Assembly (NCBI GenBank): GCA_963978545.1 | Contig: OZ021731.1 | Coordinates: 56,469,242-56,533,241, forward strand | Source of the DNA: Linyphia triangularis | Lineage: Eukaryota > Arthropoda > Arachnida > Araneae > Linyphiidae | Direction of reading: 5' to 3' | Length of the DNA: 64,000 nucleotides | Shown: piece by piece, positions 11,901 to 25,019 of the stretch | Layout: each line of letters starts with the position of its first letter | Position numbering within the stretch: position 1 is the first letter of the stretch | Position numbers and translations under genes: made by a program | The notes under the pieces: model-generated | What the model was told of the DNA's origin: nothing | The model's input: only the letters and a program-made list of their open reading frames with translations | The model's database searches: none

Positions 11901-14900
11901 TTTTTTGAAATTCATTATCAGTTTGTGCATGTTCCCACCTTAGTAGAATATGTTAATTATAAATCTCATATACTTATTACAAGGAATTTTTGTTTAAAAA
12001 TTGATGATTAATCTTAAACATAAATCTATGTTTAAAAATCCTCAAATTTTATTGGCAATACATATTTAGAATTTATGTATAAACTATTTTTATGGGTTGT
12101 ATTATTTTTTTAATAAAGAATTTTTAATCCATGTTTGTAAAAATGTTTTTTTATTGATATTCCTTAAAAATATCGTTTAATCTTGTTTGAAAGTAATATT
12201 TTTATTGAATTTTAAAGAAATCATGTTTGTAACTATTTTAAAACTAGCGCATTTAACTTTCAATGATGGAAGTATTGAAAATTGGATTTGTGCTAATGTA
12301 GGCCAAACCATTTTTCTAAAAGACAAAAACTTGCAGTGCGCGATAATTTGTAGAAAATCAACACAACATTTTCCACAAGCTAAGCTCATTAATATAGGTC
12401 ACAAGGACATTATGTCGTACAGTAAAAGAAATGAATTGAAACTGAATTCTACTAATGGGAAAAAAAAATTATATTTCTCTAGCATGAGAATTGCTACAAA
12501 ATCCTCATTTCAATTGTCGTCGAATACCCAAACGCTTATCGACTACCGGAATCTGTGCCACTGATTTTTATGGCAAAGCCACCCATATCCCATATGAGAT
12601 ACCAAGGATAATAAAGAATGACACCCCAACTTTGAATTTAAGGGAGAGGCATTGCAAACGTTTGCCGCCTGACTTATGGGGCGCAGATGCCAACGCGCGT
12701 CTCGTTTTCGAACTCTCCTTGAGGAGTGGGGAGGGGAGAAGAGGGGGGGGGGGGGTCGTCTGGCAAATTGTCGGAATGTTGAAGATCGTCCGCCACGATC
12801 GAGAAGAGAACAGGTGCCTCTTGTGATGTGTCGCAGCTGACGTTTGAGTCCTCGTCATAACGAAAAGAAGAAAAGAAAGCGGGGTTGATAATCGTTTGCG
12901 ACAATGGGATTGGTTTTCAAAGACGTGATCGATGAATTGATTGGAGTCTGGCTTCAGTAATGGTTTGCAAATAGATGTGGAATCAAATGAAAGATGTGAT
13001 TTTTTTAAAAAAAAATTTCGAAATTAAAATTAGAATATTGGAAGAAAAATTGAAAACTAAAAAATTCGAAGGACTTCTGGTCTCCAACCACTGAAATTCT
13101 ATTTCGCTTATAAATATTATTGTCTTTTATACGAAATGTTAGCCACTTTAATGGTCTTTCGATATATTTAAGAAATTAGAAGAAAGCTTATTGATATCTA
13201 TCGTTGCAAGAAAAAATATTTTTTTTTTTTCCCACTTTACTTTATTGGACATAACATAAATTTATAATGGATGAGGGAATTAGTGTTGAAGGATAATATG
13301 ATTAGTGAATTTTTTGTTGAAGGATAATGTTTGAAAAATATCAAAGAATTGATGCACGGTAATATTTGGAGTAAAGGTTGCATGTCATTAACATCAGCAC
13401 GAAAAAACAATTGACCAATCACAATATTCCTTTAAAATAAAATTCGAAGTAACGGAATTTTCTGATTCATTTATAGCCCATCAAAGAGTTGCATGGCTCA
13501 GTGATATGATATCACCAAAATAAAATCAATAAGCATTTTAATGCGTTCAACGAGAAATAGAATTTCTACTAATCATCAATTTCTATGAAAATATTTTACA
13601 TTTGTTTTTATACAAACTCTCACAAATATATGTTCTCCTGTCATATCTTGTACACTTTGTATCATTATTATTCATTTTGATAGGAAAGGAATAATTTTAT
13701 GCTTATTTTTTTTATAACTTTGATTTTACATTAAAATATATTATTTTTTCCCCATGAATATATATTCTGTTTAATATCAGAAACAACGAATTCATTACCT
13801 CTAGTTGAAATTTTTTGTTTTGTTTATTGTGATTATTAATATATTCGGTCAGTGCTAATATATCTATTGGAAAAACTTATTAAGTGGATGGAATTTCGCA
13901 TAATTTCTTTTTTATGCGCTTATGCCTAAGACACTCAATTCCACTAAGGGATCACTCGGTTCTACCGCAATCGGAACTGATCGCACATCCGTTTCCAAAA
14001 AGCCACACCTATCTTTTTCATTTAATATACACAGAAAACCTCCCAACCAAAAACAATAATTTAATATAAAAACAAATTCAAATTGGACGCTGCGATCACC
14101 GATTTTCTCCCAAAAACATTCTCAACATGTCCAAAAAAGGAGTATTATAAAACCGCGCCTATCCATCAAAAATAGCTGACTGGAACCCTAAAAAATATGC
14201 TATCATAGCAGAAAAAAACTCATAGAAAAATACCAAATTCCTCTTCGTCTTAAGACCCGTCACCATCCGATGTGGGCGAATGAAAATAAAGGGGTGCGTA
14301 GTATGAAATCCTGTTACGGAAGCGTCTATTAAAGCCGGGCGTGGATTTAAAAGAATCATTGGACCACCCTACGCGCCAGAATCGCCGCCAAGAGATGCAT
14401 ATCTCGCCACCACAGTGTTATTTGAGACTCTTGAAGACGGTGTTAAAGGAAGCAGAACTAAGAGAGCTTTAAAAAAAAAATAAAAAAATACGATTCCCCC
14501 TATATTTAACGCCATTTGCATTTTTATAAAAGGTAAAACGAATTCTAAAATCCGTCCAGACTATAGATTAGGTCTTATGTCTCTGATTCGGAATAAATAT
14601 TTCATTTATCCTGAGAAATCGTTTAGAATCGTTTGGTTTTTGTTCGCAGAATTCGTTTATCGAATCGTACATCCGGGCGCGTTTAAATTGACTGTTCGTT
14701 GAACTATGTAAATAGTGGAGGGAAAAACTAAGTTGCTTGAAAAAACACGCTGAATTTGATTTGGGTTAATGATTTGTTTGGTTTGTTAATAGTTAAAAAA
14801 AGTAGACTTTAGTTAAAAGTGTGCAGATTTTTAGAATTTTGATGGGTTGTCTGCCCTGATAAAGAACTTGCAAACTGCTTTTCGAGTTACAAGATCTTAT

Positions 14901-17900
14901 CTGTTTATTGAAAAGAAATCGATGATAAAGATTTTGCTTTTTAAACATCGATATATTTTCTACTCAACATTAAATTAAAGAGAAAAGCTTATACAATGAT
15001 TCGGATACAAGTGAATTTTTAAAACTAAAATAATGCAGACATACCGTTACATTGAAGCAAAGGGGGCATTTCATAATTTTATAACGTTAATACGACTTTT
15101 ATATTATATACATGTACAGATACAATATTTAATAAATATTCAAATAAAAATGTGTTGAAAAGTTATTTGTTATTAATTTATGTTATTGGTTAGCGCAATA
15201 CCTATTTGTTACCATTACAATGAAGAACTCGTCGAGACAAATACATATTTGTATCTGTACGAAACATTACTAAAATGTGTGATCTAAAACATAATGTGGG
15301 ATCTACATACTAATAATGTATCAGTAGCTTGATAGAAAATTCGTCACTGAAATGAATAATATCATTAAATTAGTATGATTGTTATTAATATTGTTGCTAC
15401 TATCGTTATTATTTTTTAAATTGCGAACTTTATGATCAAAATCCAAAAGAACTTTTTTTAACGAGCTAAAAGCAATCCTGAAGTTGCTTTTAATCTTACA
15501 AAAACTTTAGGGATGGTTTCAATGTTAATGCATGGAATCCGAAAAGAATTTTCCGTCTATAAAAATTATCTTTAGTCAGCATTGAATACTTTCAACCAAA
15601 TTCCTAAAGTCAGATAATAAGAAAAATATTCCCTAGGTTCCATAAAGAATAATTGCGTGGGCGAATTCAGCACCTGACCTGAGACCCCTGGACAAATGGA
15701 ATTTTGTGAGAAAACTCCCTGATGCCTCAATATTAGAGATATGTCGGAATGACCTACAGGAAGCATTTAATCTGCGTCAGCAATACCACTCGTAAAATCC
15801 AAATGGAAATACCGCGTTTGTTAAAAATGGCAAATCTGTCTTGAAAATGTGACTATGAGGAGTTTCTTACTTAGAAGTACTATACGATTGCGTGATTTTG
15901 ACCTGTCTATTCGAAAATCATAAATCTTTTATAGTCTTTCTATGCTCATTTTAGAATTCAGTTTATTAAAGGGAATATTGTCTGCCCATAACACGTCGGA
16001 CGAGTTTATAATTTAAAAATAGTAAGTGATTTTTCATAACCATTTCAGTAAAGTGTAGAATTTACAAACTTATGACATATTCATCTCAATTGATTTTACA
16101 GAAGAGACGAAAATATATATATTTTTTACGTCGGGTTTTTTTATACAACTAACCTTTTTTAAACAAACTTTTTTTCTTAAGAGTCGTAAAGTGTTGATCT
16201 CAATTTTCCCAAACATGACAGTTAAATCATTACAATGCTCTTATTAGGGATGAGTTCTTAAATTTCGGATAATCTTTTTCAAATTTTTGTATAGCATGAT
16301 TATCAAAATAGTGCCTAGCTAAAATAACGAATTTACAAACCGAATACGAATGAATTATATTCGGTTACGTACATTATAATTATTTACTTCTTCAAACCAT
16401 CATGCGGAGTTGTTTATCCGAAATTTGCAACAGCGTTTCAACATTAATAAAAATAAACTATATTCTATTTAACCAGAATATTTATCTAACCTGGAAACAG
16501 TTGGAAAGTGCTATTTATAGAACGAAGAAAGAAATGACACGCACACACAAAAATACGGTGTGTACTTTCCACTTTAAAACAACCTGAAACAGATCGAACC
16601 TCAAAAGCTTTTCCTTGGCAATACGAATCGGAGCTTCTCGGAACACTTGCCTCTTGACAAACAAAGAACCATCTGGTTCCACTGTTAAACCTCTCCGTGT
16701 CAGTTCTAAAACAAAACCTTCAGCCCGTCAAAGACTGGAATAACATGCTTCGAACTTTACTGCCTTTTTCTTTTCCAGAAAACTTGGAATCGGAGAACTG
16801 TCGTAAAAAAAATACATTTCATCCCCATTGAAAGGCAAAGACATAAAAAAAAGGAACCCTGAATTCGTGTGTTTATTCGATGAGATGGCTGAACAAACTT
16901 AAAGTTGTGAACTGATGACATGCTGCTATTCGGCAATCGCCATTTTGTTTGCCTTCTCGGATCAAATCGCTAAAAAGTAAGAGGGTGAACTCCTTCAACT
17001 CATTTCTACTACAGTACTACTGCGGTAGCCATTTTATTTAAACTTCATCTTCAGAATTCGGAAGGTTCTGTAATCTTTATTTATTTTGTTCGGTAAATTT
17101 GTTTTACCCTCGAAACTGTGTTCCACTTTATTTGAGGTCAAGACATGTTGGTTTATGGATTTTTTTTTTTTTTTTTTTGCTGTTTCTGGACATATATAAT
17201 GCGTTGAACCCCAGAACGGACTCTCGCAATTTGATTTTTGCTGTTTCTAACCCGTGTTTTCAAAACCATTCATGCCAGAATTGATCACATGTGATTTATC
17301 TAATAGCCAATTTAGTTGGCCATTCAATAAACCAAATTTTGCCCCTTCTGCAATGAAATCAAATTGTGGGATGATCCGTTTTGCGTTCAACGTCTCATAC
17401 ACTCTAAAGTTTCTTATTTATATTAAATTTGTTTAAAAATGATTTGTTGTACAAGTACTAACCTCTGGAATAAAGATATCACTAGTTTTCATAGAATTTA
17501 ATATAAATAAGAAACTTTAAAGTGTATTTTCTTAAAAGTTAAGAAAAGCCACTTAGACTCCTTTGCTTCTCAGTCACTCAATTAGTATGGTTAAAAATAA
17601 AGGGATACTAATTGTAACCCGAAGTTTTTTTTAATTATGTTAAAAGTTATGAAGAGTTAATAAACAATAACAGTATTAGGAATTTTTGAAATTTTGATGC
17701 ATTGCTAAAACCTCTGTAGTTCCATGTCGACATTTCAGGAACGTTAAAAAAAAAAATTCGAAACACTTGATATACAAAAAAAAAAAAAAAAAACCTCTTA
17801 TGCATGATCATGTATATTTATGAATCTCATGAGCATTGGTAAAAGTTTATGTTAGTACATACATGGAAATAAAATTAATTTTAAGAAAATGTCGAAGTTC

Positions 17901-17965
17901 GAATGTCAAATGTTCGAGAATATCGATTTCAATGTAAAAGTTCAGTGCTTAATTTAGTTTGCACG
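8942..17965. other. Long non-coding stretch, probably intron or intergenic
   Basis: No recognisable exon or RNA gene in about 9 kb. Islands of higher GC occur at about 10850-11160, 12640-12860 (with G9-10 runs and a C/G-rich patch), 14230-14460 and 16580-16800. Short frames there overlap on both strands and show no known domain. If the sulfotransferase gene begins left of the window, this could be part of a very long first intron. Confidence 0.4.
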
Positions 17966-18130
17966 ATTCCGGCTGTCTATTTCTGCCATTATGAAGTTAT
18001 TATCACAGTTCGTAATTTTGAACTGCGATAAGATTAAGGAGTCGAAACCTTGCCACGCATTTCTCTCTCTCCAACCACACCACACAATGAGAGAACATTG
18101 AGGACTGAAATAACGACTTTTAAATTAGTT
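17966..18130 (-). repeat. Degraded Met-type SINE remnant
   Basis: The stretch matches, in the same orientation, the SINE at 62440-62705: a GGCTGTCTATTTCTGCCA tail block, a CCACACCA..ATGAGAGAACATTGAGG block, and weakly matching sequence between. The tRNA-like head is not recognisable, so this is a diverged or 5'-truncated copy. Confidence 0.5.
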
Positions 18131-18901
18131 GGGCTATATTTACAGTGTGGCCATAATTAAACCGACGCTGTTTAGAATAGTTTGGAGCCTTTAGAAACTT
18201 CCAGATCTTTGTATATATACTTCTGAGGCCATCGGAAAATGACGTCTAAAAATTAAAATATATACAAAATAGTACGTTAGGGGGTAAGGAGGTGACCATT
18301 TTGGATTTTCGACTGTAGCGTCACTCATACCGGGATGCCAGATACCCACCATCGGATTTCTTTTTCTACGCATTCATACGAAGCGAATGACACCACCCAC
18401 ATGTTTGCATCATGAAGTGGCCCACAGGACCACTTTTTTGAACATTAGCGCCCAGACTAAGACAGATGTTGATAAACTTAATGGGAATTTGTTTTTTGCC
18501 TAAAACTTCATGCACTATTTTGATGATGTCCAACCTGCAAATTTCACTTCCATTTTGTTTCCATTCCATTGAGGTACCATATTTCCCACTTCGGAAGGGA
18601 GAAGGTAAAAACCATTTGAGCTTTTTAAGGTAATAAGCATCTGGTTCTAATCAATCGTAGAAAGAGGTATTGATTTTTTTTATCTTTTTTGGTGAGCAAG
18701 GAAGAAATCAATTGTAAGGGCCAAAAAATGAATGGATACAAAAATATTGTTTAATGGGGCTTCATTTTTATTTTCCGTAATTGGTACAGTTAAATTAATT
18801 AATTATTAAATTTAAATTAATTAATTAATTAAATTAATTGGTACAGTACCAAATACCATAGTTCAATAAATATTTGTTAGCATTTAAATTTTGGCAATTG
18901 C

Positions 18902-19144
18902 TATACTAAACTTCAACTTAACTTGACATCACTAGACGGGTAGATCGTCACAGTGCTCATACGTATTTAATCCATTTTGGCGGCGTGAAAGCATAATGTT
19001 CGCCAAACCACAACCCTGTAGAGAACAAAAAGCTATAAGGTTTGGCGAGAATTATGTTTTCACTCCGCTAAAATGGATTAATTGCCTATGAGCACGTGAA
19101 GATCTATCGTCTAGTGATGTCAAGTTAAGTTGGAGTTTAGTATA
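18902..19144. mobile_element. Palindromic TA-flanked MITE, copy 1
   Basis: The element opens TATACTAAACTTCAACTTAA and closes with the inverse (..TTAAGTTGGAGTTTAGTATA). The whole 243 bp folds as one long imperfect hairpin: a CTAGACGGGTAGATCGTCAC-type block, a TTTAATCCATTTTGGCGG-type block and a TTCGCCAAACC-type block each reappear inverted, around a short unpaired centre. TA at both edges suggests a TA target duplication as in Tc1/mariner-type MITEs. A second copy lies at 54796-55040 in the HSF intron. Confidence 0.8.
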
Positions 19145-20397
19145 ATGCCATTCGGGTCCGCACGAAGACTTCCGAGTTGTGGGCCACTCTCAGTATCGTT
19201 TGAAAGGGTCTATTGGATAAGCATTGGCGAAACTTCTAAGAAACCCGCACCCGCTCCGTGTGAAAGAGTCATTAGAGTAAATTATTAAAAAAAATATAAC
19301 ACTCTGAGAATGGAAACATTTTAAGAGAAAAAAAGACGAATTCTGAATGAAGCCTATATTAAGAAGAATATCTTTCTAGCAGACTTTCTCATTCACGATC
19401 ACAAACACAGGTGTGACAAATCGTATAATTAGCAGAAATCTCGTATAAAAATCATAAAAAAACTGTCACGTCTTTCCACATAAAAACGTGGGTTGAGAAG
19501 GCTTCCATACGAAAATTTTTCCGAGAATACTCATAAAAACATATACCGGTTTAATCTGTAACTTGCAACAAAATTTATTGCACAACAATATCATACATTA
19601 TTCCAAGTTCTAGCTGGTAAAGTTGAATTCTATATATTATCTAAGCTATATAATCTCTCTTTTTTTTCCCCAAGAAGTGTATTTTGTGCTCCACAAACTT
19701 TATGTACTTTTTACTTATTACTTTAAAAAAATATTGACAAGAAACCTCACACTAAAAGAGTTTAAGAATGTTATCACACGAAATTCCTAATAATTGAAGA
19801 GTGATTCGAAATTAGGCGCAGTACTTTAAATTTTTTGTGAGTTGCAATTTGCAATCAACAAAATTCAATGTAACATCTCGTTCAATAAAATTTAACCATT
19901 GTTTTTGGTTGAAAATCGATTAAACATTTTTTTTTCTGCACAGCATAAGTTGCAAAAAGAGGCAGGGAAAAACAATAAGAAAAAGCATTTGAATAGTTTA
20001 AGATTCGACATATGTTTCTTGAGATCTGAAAAGAATTATTTTCCAATTCTGAATTTTAATCTGAACGAATATTTTTCTCAGAAATTAATTTCATTAAATT
20101 AAAATGGGCAAAAATCAAGTTAGCTTTCTTAAATGTGTAAATTAACAATAAAACGACGTTATATTTGAATTCTTAGTCCTACAAATGTTATGCAATTTGT
20201 CAATTTTTGTGGTTGGGAGTTTTGAAATGGGGCTTTTTATTTCAAGATGGTGTCGTCGCAATTCGAAAGTGGTTGACTGAATGGAGTGGAAATATTGAAT
20301 TAGTTGCTTAGCCTACAATCAAATAATTTTATTACATTGTACATCTTTTTTATAAAATCTTTTGTATATTATAGAATTTAATTACACGTTTAAAAGT
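19145..20397. other. AT-rich non-coding DNA
   Basis: Nothing recognised apart from short inverted or A/T-rich tracts. No frame resembles a protein. Confidence 0.4.
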
Positions 20398-20818
20398 AAT
20401 AGGTTGATAACAATTTGAGCATTGGATCTCGAGAGGAGGAAATTGGTCATTCCCTTTGCTAGGGGGACATAAAGAACATTTTAGAGTAGGTATAAAATAT
20501 TCCCTTCCTCCCCCCCCCCCCCCAAAAAAAAAGGCAACTAAAAGTCATCTGAATGGGAAAATCATGACATCAATTATTTTTCAGTGTCATTACAACAAAA
20601 GGAAAAAAAACACCTTTAGAGTTAAAGAAGATTATGAGTTACTTTGCCTACCATTAATTCAATCGCACCCAATAGATTTTAAACCGATAACAATTACTTA
20701 CAAATGCAGATTTGGAAGAAATAGGATGATAACAATTTGAGAGTAAGTTCTTGAGATAGAGAGGAAGAAATGGATCTTCATCTTTGCCGAGACAACATAA
20801 AGGAACATTTTAATTTAA
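20398..20818 (+). repeat. Diverged direct repeat, about 100 bp, 323 bp apart
   Basis: 20398-20492 and 20721-20818 share an ordered set of blocks: AATAGG(T/A)TGATAACAATT, then a GAGAGGA(G/A)GAAAT-type block, then CTTTGC, then a GACATAAAGAACATTTTA-type block. The intervening DNA has a C16-A9 tract near 20507. It looks like an old tandem duplication or two remnants of one repeat. Confidence 0.55.
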
Positions 20819-21726
20819 AGGAAAAAAAATCTTATTTATTACAAGTGGTTAGTTATACACAATCGGTTTAATTAAACAAAGACTAAGTAGTACAAGTTAA
20901 TGCCTAATTAACTGAATATCTATTTTGCAACAAAATTAAAGATGAAGCTTTTTTATAATTTTTTAATGCTGTTTAAGGAAGACTTTGTTCTACAAATTCT
21001 TTAGTAGGCTGCGTATTGCATAAGCATTGTTTTGAAACATACCAGAATAGTTATGCATGTTATTTTCTCTGGCGATGCCACAACAACTCCATCAACAGGA
21101 GCAAAGAAAAGCCTGTTCGACTGAAATGCTAATGAAATCGCATTTGTTTTTGCAATGATGCCGTAACTGGCAACTGTACCACGATGACAAGGCCAACGGA
21201 GGCGATGGGATTAGAATACCGAGTGTCTGCCGAAGGGGTCCAACCAACACCGTCCAACCCTTTCGACTGACTCGGAGGTCGCCAAAGTGTCTGAAATGAT
21301 GCCAATTACGGCGATTATGACTTCGTTGGCATGTCCAAAAGAATACGCATACACTTGAAGTGTATGATTATCTGCGTGAACGAATATTTATGCAAATTTC
21401 ATTTTCTCCCATCGAATTATTACTAACTGAAAGATACAGTGAAGCCTGAAGCTCCATAAGCGCTGAGGATATTTATTACTTAACAAATATTGTGGTGTGG
21501 TTGTGTGTTATAACCGCTTTTAGAGGATCTTCGTAGGGTACGAACTGTTATTGTGTGTTATGTTTATAACGAAATGTTTACAGGAGGTTTTCTCAACTGT
21601 AGTCCTACGTTGCAAACGTTAAACTTACTTAATTGGATGAATTGAAAAACTTTTACTCAAATTTGGTATGTGTATCATACAAGTTCTTTTAAACACTTTA
21701 ACCAAATTTTTATTTTTTTTGCCGTG
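20819..21726. other. Non-coding, GC-richer island at 21.05-21.35 kb
   Basis: About 21060-21350 is noticeably less AT-rich, with no long frame and short self-similar GGCGATG words. It could be a conserved element; no motif set is diagnostic. The rest is AT-rich. Confidence 0.35.
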
Positions 21727-22040
21727 GTTATTATTACCATTATTATCATCATCATCATATTATTATTATTATTATTATTATTACTCCTGTTATTATTATT
21801 ATTAGTATTAGTATGATTATTATTATTAGTATTAGTATGATTATTATTATTAGTATGATTATTATTATTATTATTATTATTATAGTTACCCTGATGATTA
21901 TTATTACTATAATGACGATTATCATGATTATTATTAGTAGTAGTACCATAATCTATGATTAGTATGGGTTATTTATTACTATCATGATGATGATTATTAT
22001 TATTATTACTACTATGGTTATTGTTATTGTTGTTGTATAG
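21727..22040. repeat. ATT/ATG-rich compound microsatellite
   Basis: The sequence is almost entirely TTA, TCA and TGA trinucleotides (runs of TTATTATTA, ATCATCATC, TTAGTATTAG), interrupted for a few bases at intervals. The 64-codon open frame on the - strand, almost all isoleucine, is a translation artefact of this repeat. Confidence 0.9.
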
Positions 22041-24939
22041 TTACAATATCTTTTTAAATTATAGAATGTTAACAAAACTGGGGAAGTATAAATTTTCACG
22101 CGTGGCCCATTGAAAACTATTACTTCAGAATATCTCAATATAAATAAAAACGTAAATAAAAATTGTCTTATTAATTGATCTCAATAATAATAATCATATA
22201 TTTTAGGAAAAAAGGTCTATCCTAAAATGACAGCAGAAGTCTTTGAATAACAATTGCCAGTAGTGTAAAAATAACATTGCAGAAAATCTGGCAAATGACA
22301 TGTCCAAAATAATTTCAATTTCTTACATCGTGAAGATCATCAAAGCCTTGTGCTGTCCAATCTTCTATCTTACAGTCTTGAATCAAATCCTATTAAATTT
22401 TTAGGGGAGGGGGAGCTTAAGAATTAAGAGCAGATTGGATTACTCTATCCCTAGACTATGCCAAAATAATCAGAAACACCCTTCATCAATTACGAGTCGA
22501 TACGTTTTCCGTTAATTTTATTTTCATTTTTTTTCCCAACTCCCTTCAGAAAAAGTTAATTATTTTTATCGTGAATCAATCGCTTGACCTCATACTGGTA
22601 ATTACCTTATCTCGGTTTGCCATATTGGAATGATTATCGCGACATTTGGCGTCGAAAATATTTCGATTGTGATTTTTCTCGTCCTGTTGTATCGGAAATT
22701 TTATTCAAATTTAATATTATTTAGGCAAAGGAGTTTACCTTTTATATTTTGAATTAGCTGGAGGTTGTGTTGTATGATTGATCTTGAGCTTAGAATAATT
22801 TAATATTTTCTTAACCTTGAGATCTAGAAAAAAAAAGTTTACCTTAAAAATTAAAATATTCAAATACTTTTTTTTAACTTAAGTAAATTTGTTTTAAAAA
22901 AGAACGATCACATACTCACAGTACAATTCACACTTCTTAACTAAAATTTAAATTCCACATGCAGTTCGATTTTAGTATTATAAACATTAACAAAATTAAT
23001 ATCGTAAACACGCATTTTTCAGTTCTAAAATATTTTACATACATATTATAGTGAGAAGTTTATTCGTTCAAAATTATCAAAATTTTTTTGTTCGCGAACT
23101 TATAAAGAAAAATTAACTTCTAAAAACGATGTTCCCTTTAAATAAAATAACATAATCAAATGAAAAAGAACAAAAAGATTCAATAGACACAAGTATATAA
23201 GACTTCAAGTTGATGATCGAAGAATCCCCGTTTCAAAACCAGCGTTCGGAACTCAAAATAAAAGCAAATGTGTTCGAAATTATGATAAGTTAAGGATTTA
23301 ATTAAAAGTAATAACATTGAACATATTTATAAGTATCTTGCTTTAACAATGTTACAGTTACCTTTAAGGTTTATAAATTTAAAAATGTATTCATGTTGTG
23401 TTGTCAACAATATTTATCTAATTACTGAACTTATAATCCCCCTCCCCCAATATTTTCAATTATTCTTTTCAAATAAATCCTAAGAACTTTGTGTTCATAC
23501 CTTTTACATACGCAAATTCCCAGCCATGGTTATAAATATGCGGTATGTATCCTGATTTCAATCCACGGAGATTTAAAGAATGAATACATAACTTTTGAGT
23601 GTGGAAGTTGCAGCATCAGAAAACTGTTTTAGAATATATAGGAAACGTGGAAATGAAAAGAACAAATATAGACTGGTGTTGGAAGGTGACTGTAAAATAA
23701 GGAAGTTGAAATACGCGCTACACATTAATGGATTTAAAAGTTTTTTTTATTTAGAAGAGTGGTAAAAGTAGAGATGTTATTCAATATATTTCACTCAAAT
23801 GTGTACGACACATTGCCTTCAAACATTGAACACTATCATATTAATAACCTTGATGTTTTATAAAGGATTTTGTGGCTCTAAAGAATATTATAAACATGAA
23901 CATCTACAATTGCTGTTACTTCATAGAATCATTTAAGCTGCCCAAACACCAAAGTAGTTACTCATCGAATTCGTCGGCATATGCTTCATCCTATCATTGA
24001 ATATCATCAACATTGACCAATATACCCACTCCACTACCAACTACCATTCTTGCTGGAAAGCAAACAAATCCCCTCACTAATAAGTACATCTACTTATCCC
24101 CTCAAAGAGGCACGATTTAGACAAACAAGCACATCCCCTCCTCCTATTCGAACACGCGGATTCTGTCACCACAATGCCGAGAACATCCCCCTTCAGACGA
24201 TATATTTTTAAAAAGGGGAGCACCCTCCCGAACACAAAAGGTGGGTCTGTCTCGATCGAGCCCTCTCCATGTCAAGACAACATTCTTCTGGAGAAACACC
24301 AGACTTACAGTTGTTGGGCTCGCAACTGAGACTAATGGGTGACTTTTTCTTATACTTTTCGGCAAGTAGGGGGTCTCAATTACTATGCTCGGAGGGAATC
24401 CTCAAAGGAAATTGCAGAGACTTTTTAGTGTGAATGAAGGAATTGCTTTGATTTTTAGGACCTTGCGTTTGAGGAAGTTTATGTGATGCTTGGGGAAATG
24501 AAGTTATCATTCATGTTTTGCATGGGTGTATGTCAAACAAGAAATTTATTTCAATGATAGAAGTTTCTTTGTGGATGTATGCTACGCTAGGTATTTGGGT
24601 TGACCTAAAGGAAACGATTAATATTATTTAGCAAGAAAACGCAGATGAGTTTTGTGGCGTCTAATTTATAAACAAATAGAACAACCAGCTGGTGAAACTC
24701 TTTAAGGATTGAACTGTCAAGCGACATTTAGTTTATAAACATATGGTGTTTCGATTCTGAATTTTGGGTGGAACATAAAATCACGTGTTGTTGATAGGAA
24801 ACTTTTAGTTGGTTGTTTCGCATGTTCTCAACTCAATCTATTTTGGAAGTAGAAAAATAGATAACATTTTCAATTAATCTGGTAGAATCATTTACATCGT
24901 ATATTAGAAAAGCATTAAAATCTTTGAATTCAAGCTTCG
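22041..24939. other. Non-coding; possible regulatory patches
   Basis: No exon recognised. At 22585-22612 a nuclear-receptor half-site TGACCT, a palindromic GGTAATTACC and a TTATCT (GATA) site lie within 28 bp, which is suggestive but weak. About 23940-24370 is a C-rich, lower-AT stretch without a convincing frame. Confidence 0.3.
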
Positions 24940-24978
24940 GAATCTTGCACAGACTTATTTGACGTCTGTGCAAGATTC
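24940..24978. other. Perfect 15-bp hairpin
   Basis: GAATCTTGCACAGAC (24940-24954) is followed after a 9-base spacer by its exact inverse GTCTGTGCAAGATTC (24964-24978). It is not followed by a T run on either side, so a Pol III terminator is not suggested. It overlaps the left edge of the degenerate tandem repeat below and may have arisen by inverted duplication of one repeat unit. Confidence 0.6.
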
Positions 24979-25019
24979 TGAAATCTGAGCATGATTCCAT
25001 CCCCCCCCCCCCTCCCCTT

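Noticed and set aside
12187..12904. Frames of 70-125 codons on both strands
   Set aside because: No family resemblance; they include G9-10 runs and low-complexity proline stretches on the complement. A C-terminal hydrophobic stretch at 12568-12620 (-) is not enough to call a membrane protein.
20507..20532. C-run followed by A-run, and similar tracts at 28058, 33594, 36070, 36268 and 37851
   Set aside because: Simple homopolymers common in this DNA and prone to sequencing error; no biological function inferred.
21755..21949. Isoleucine-rich open frame on the - strand
   Set aside because: An artefact of the ATT/ATG microsatellite.
22620..22628. CArG box (SRF site)
   Set aside because: CCATATTGG has five rather than six A/T bases between CC and GG.
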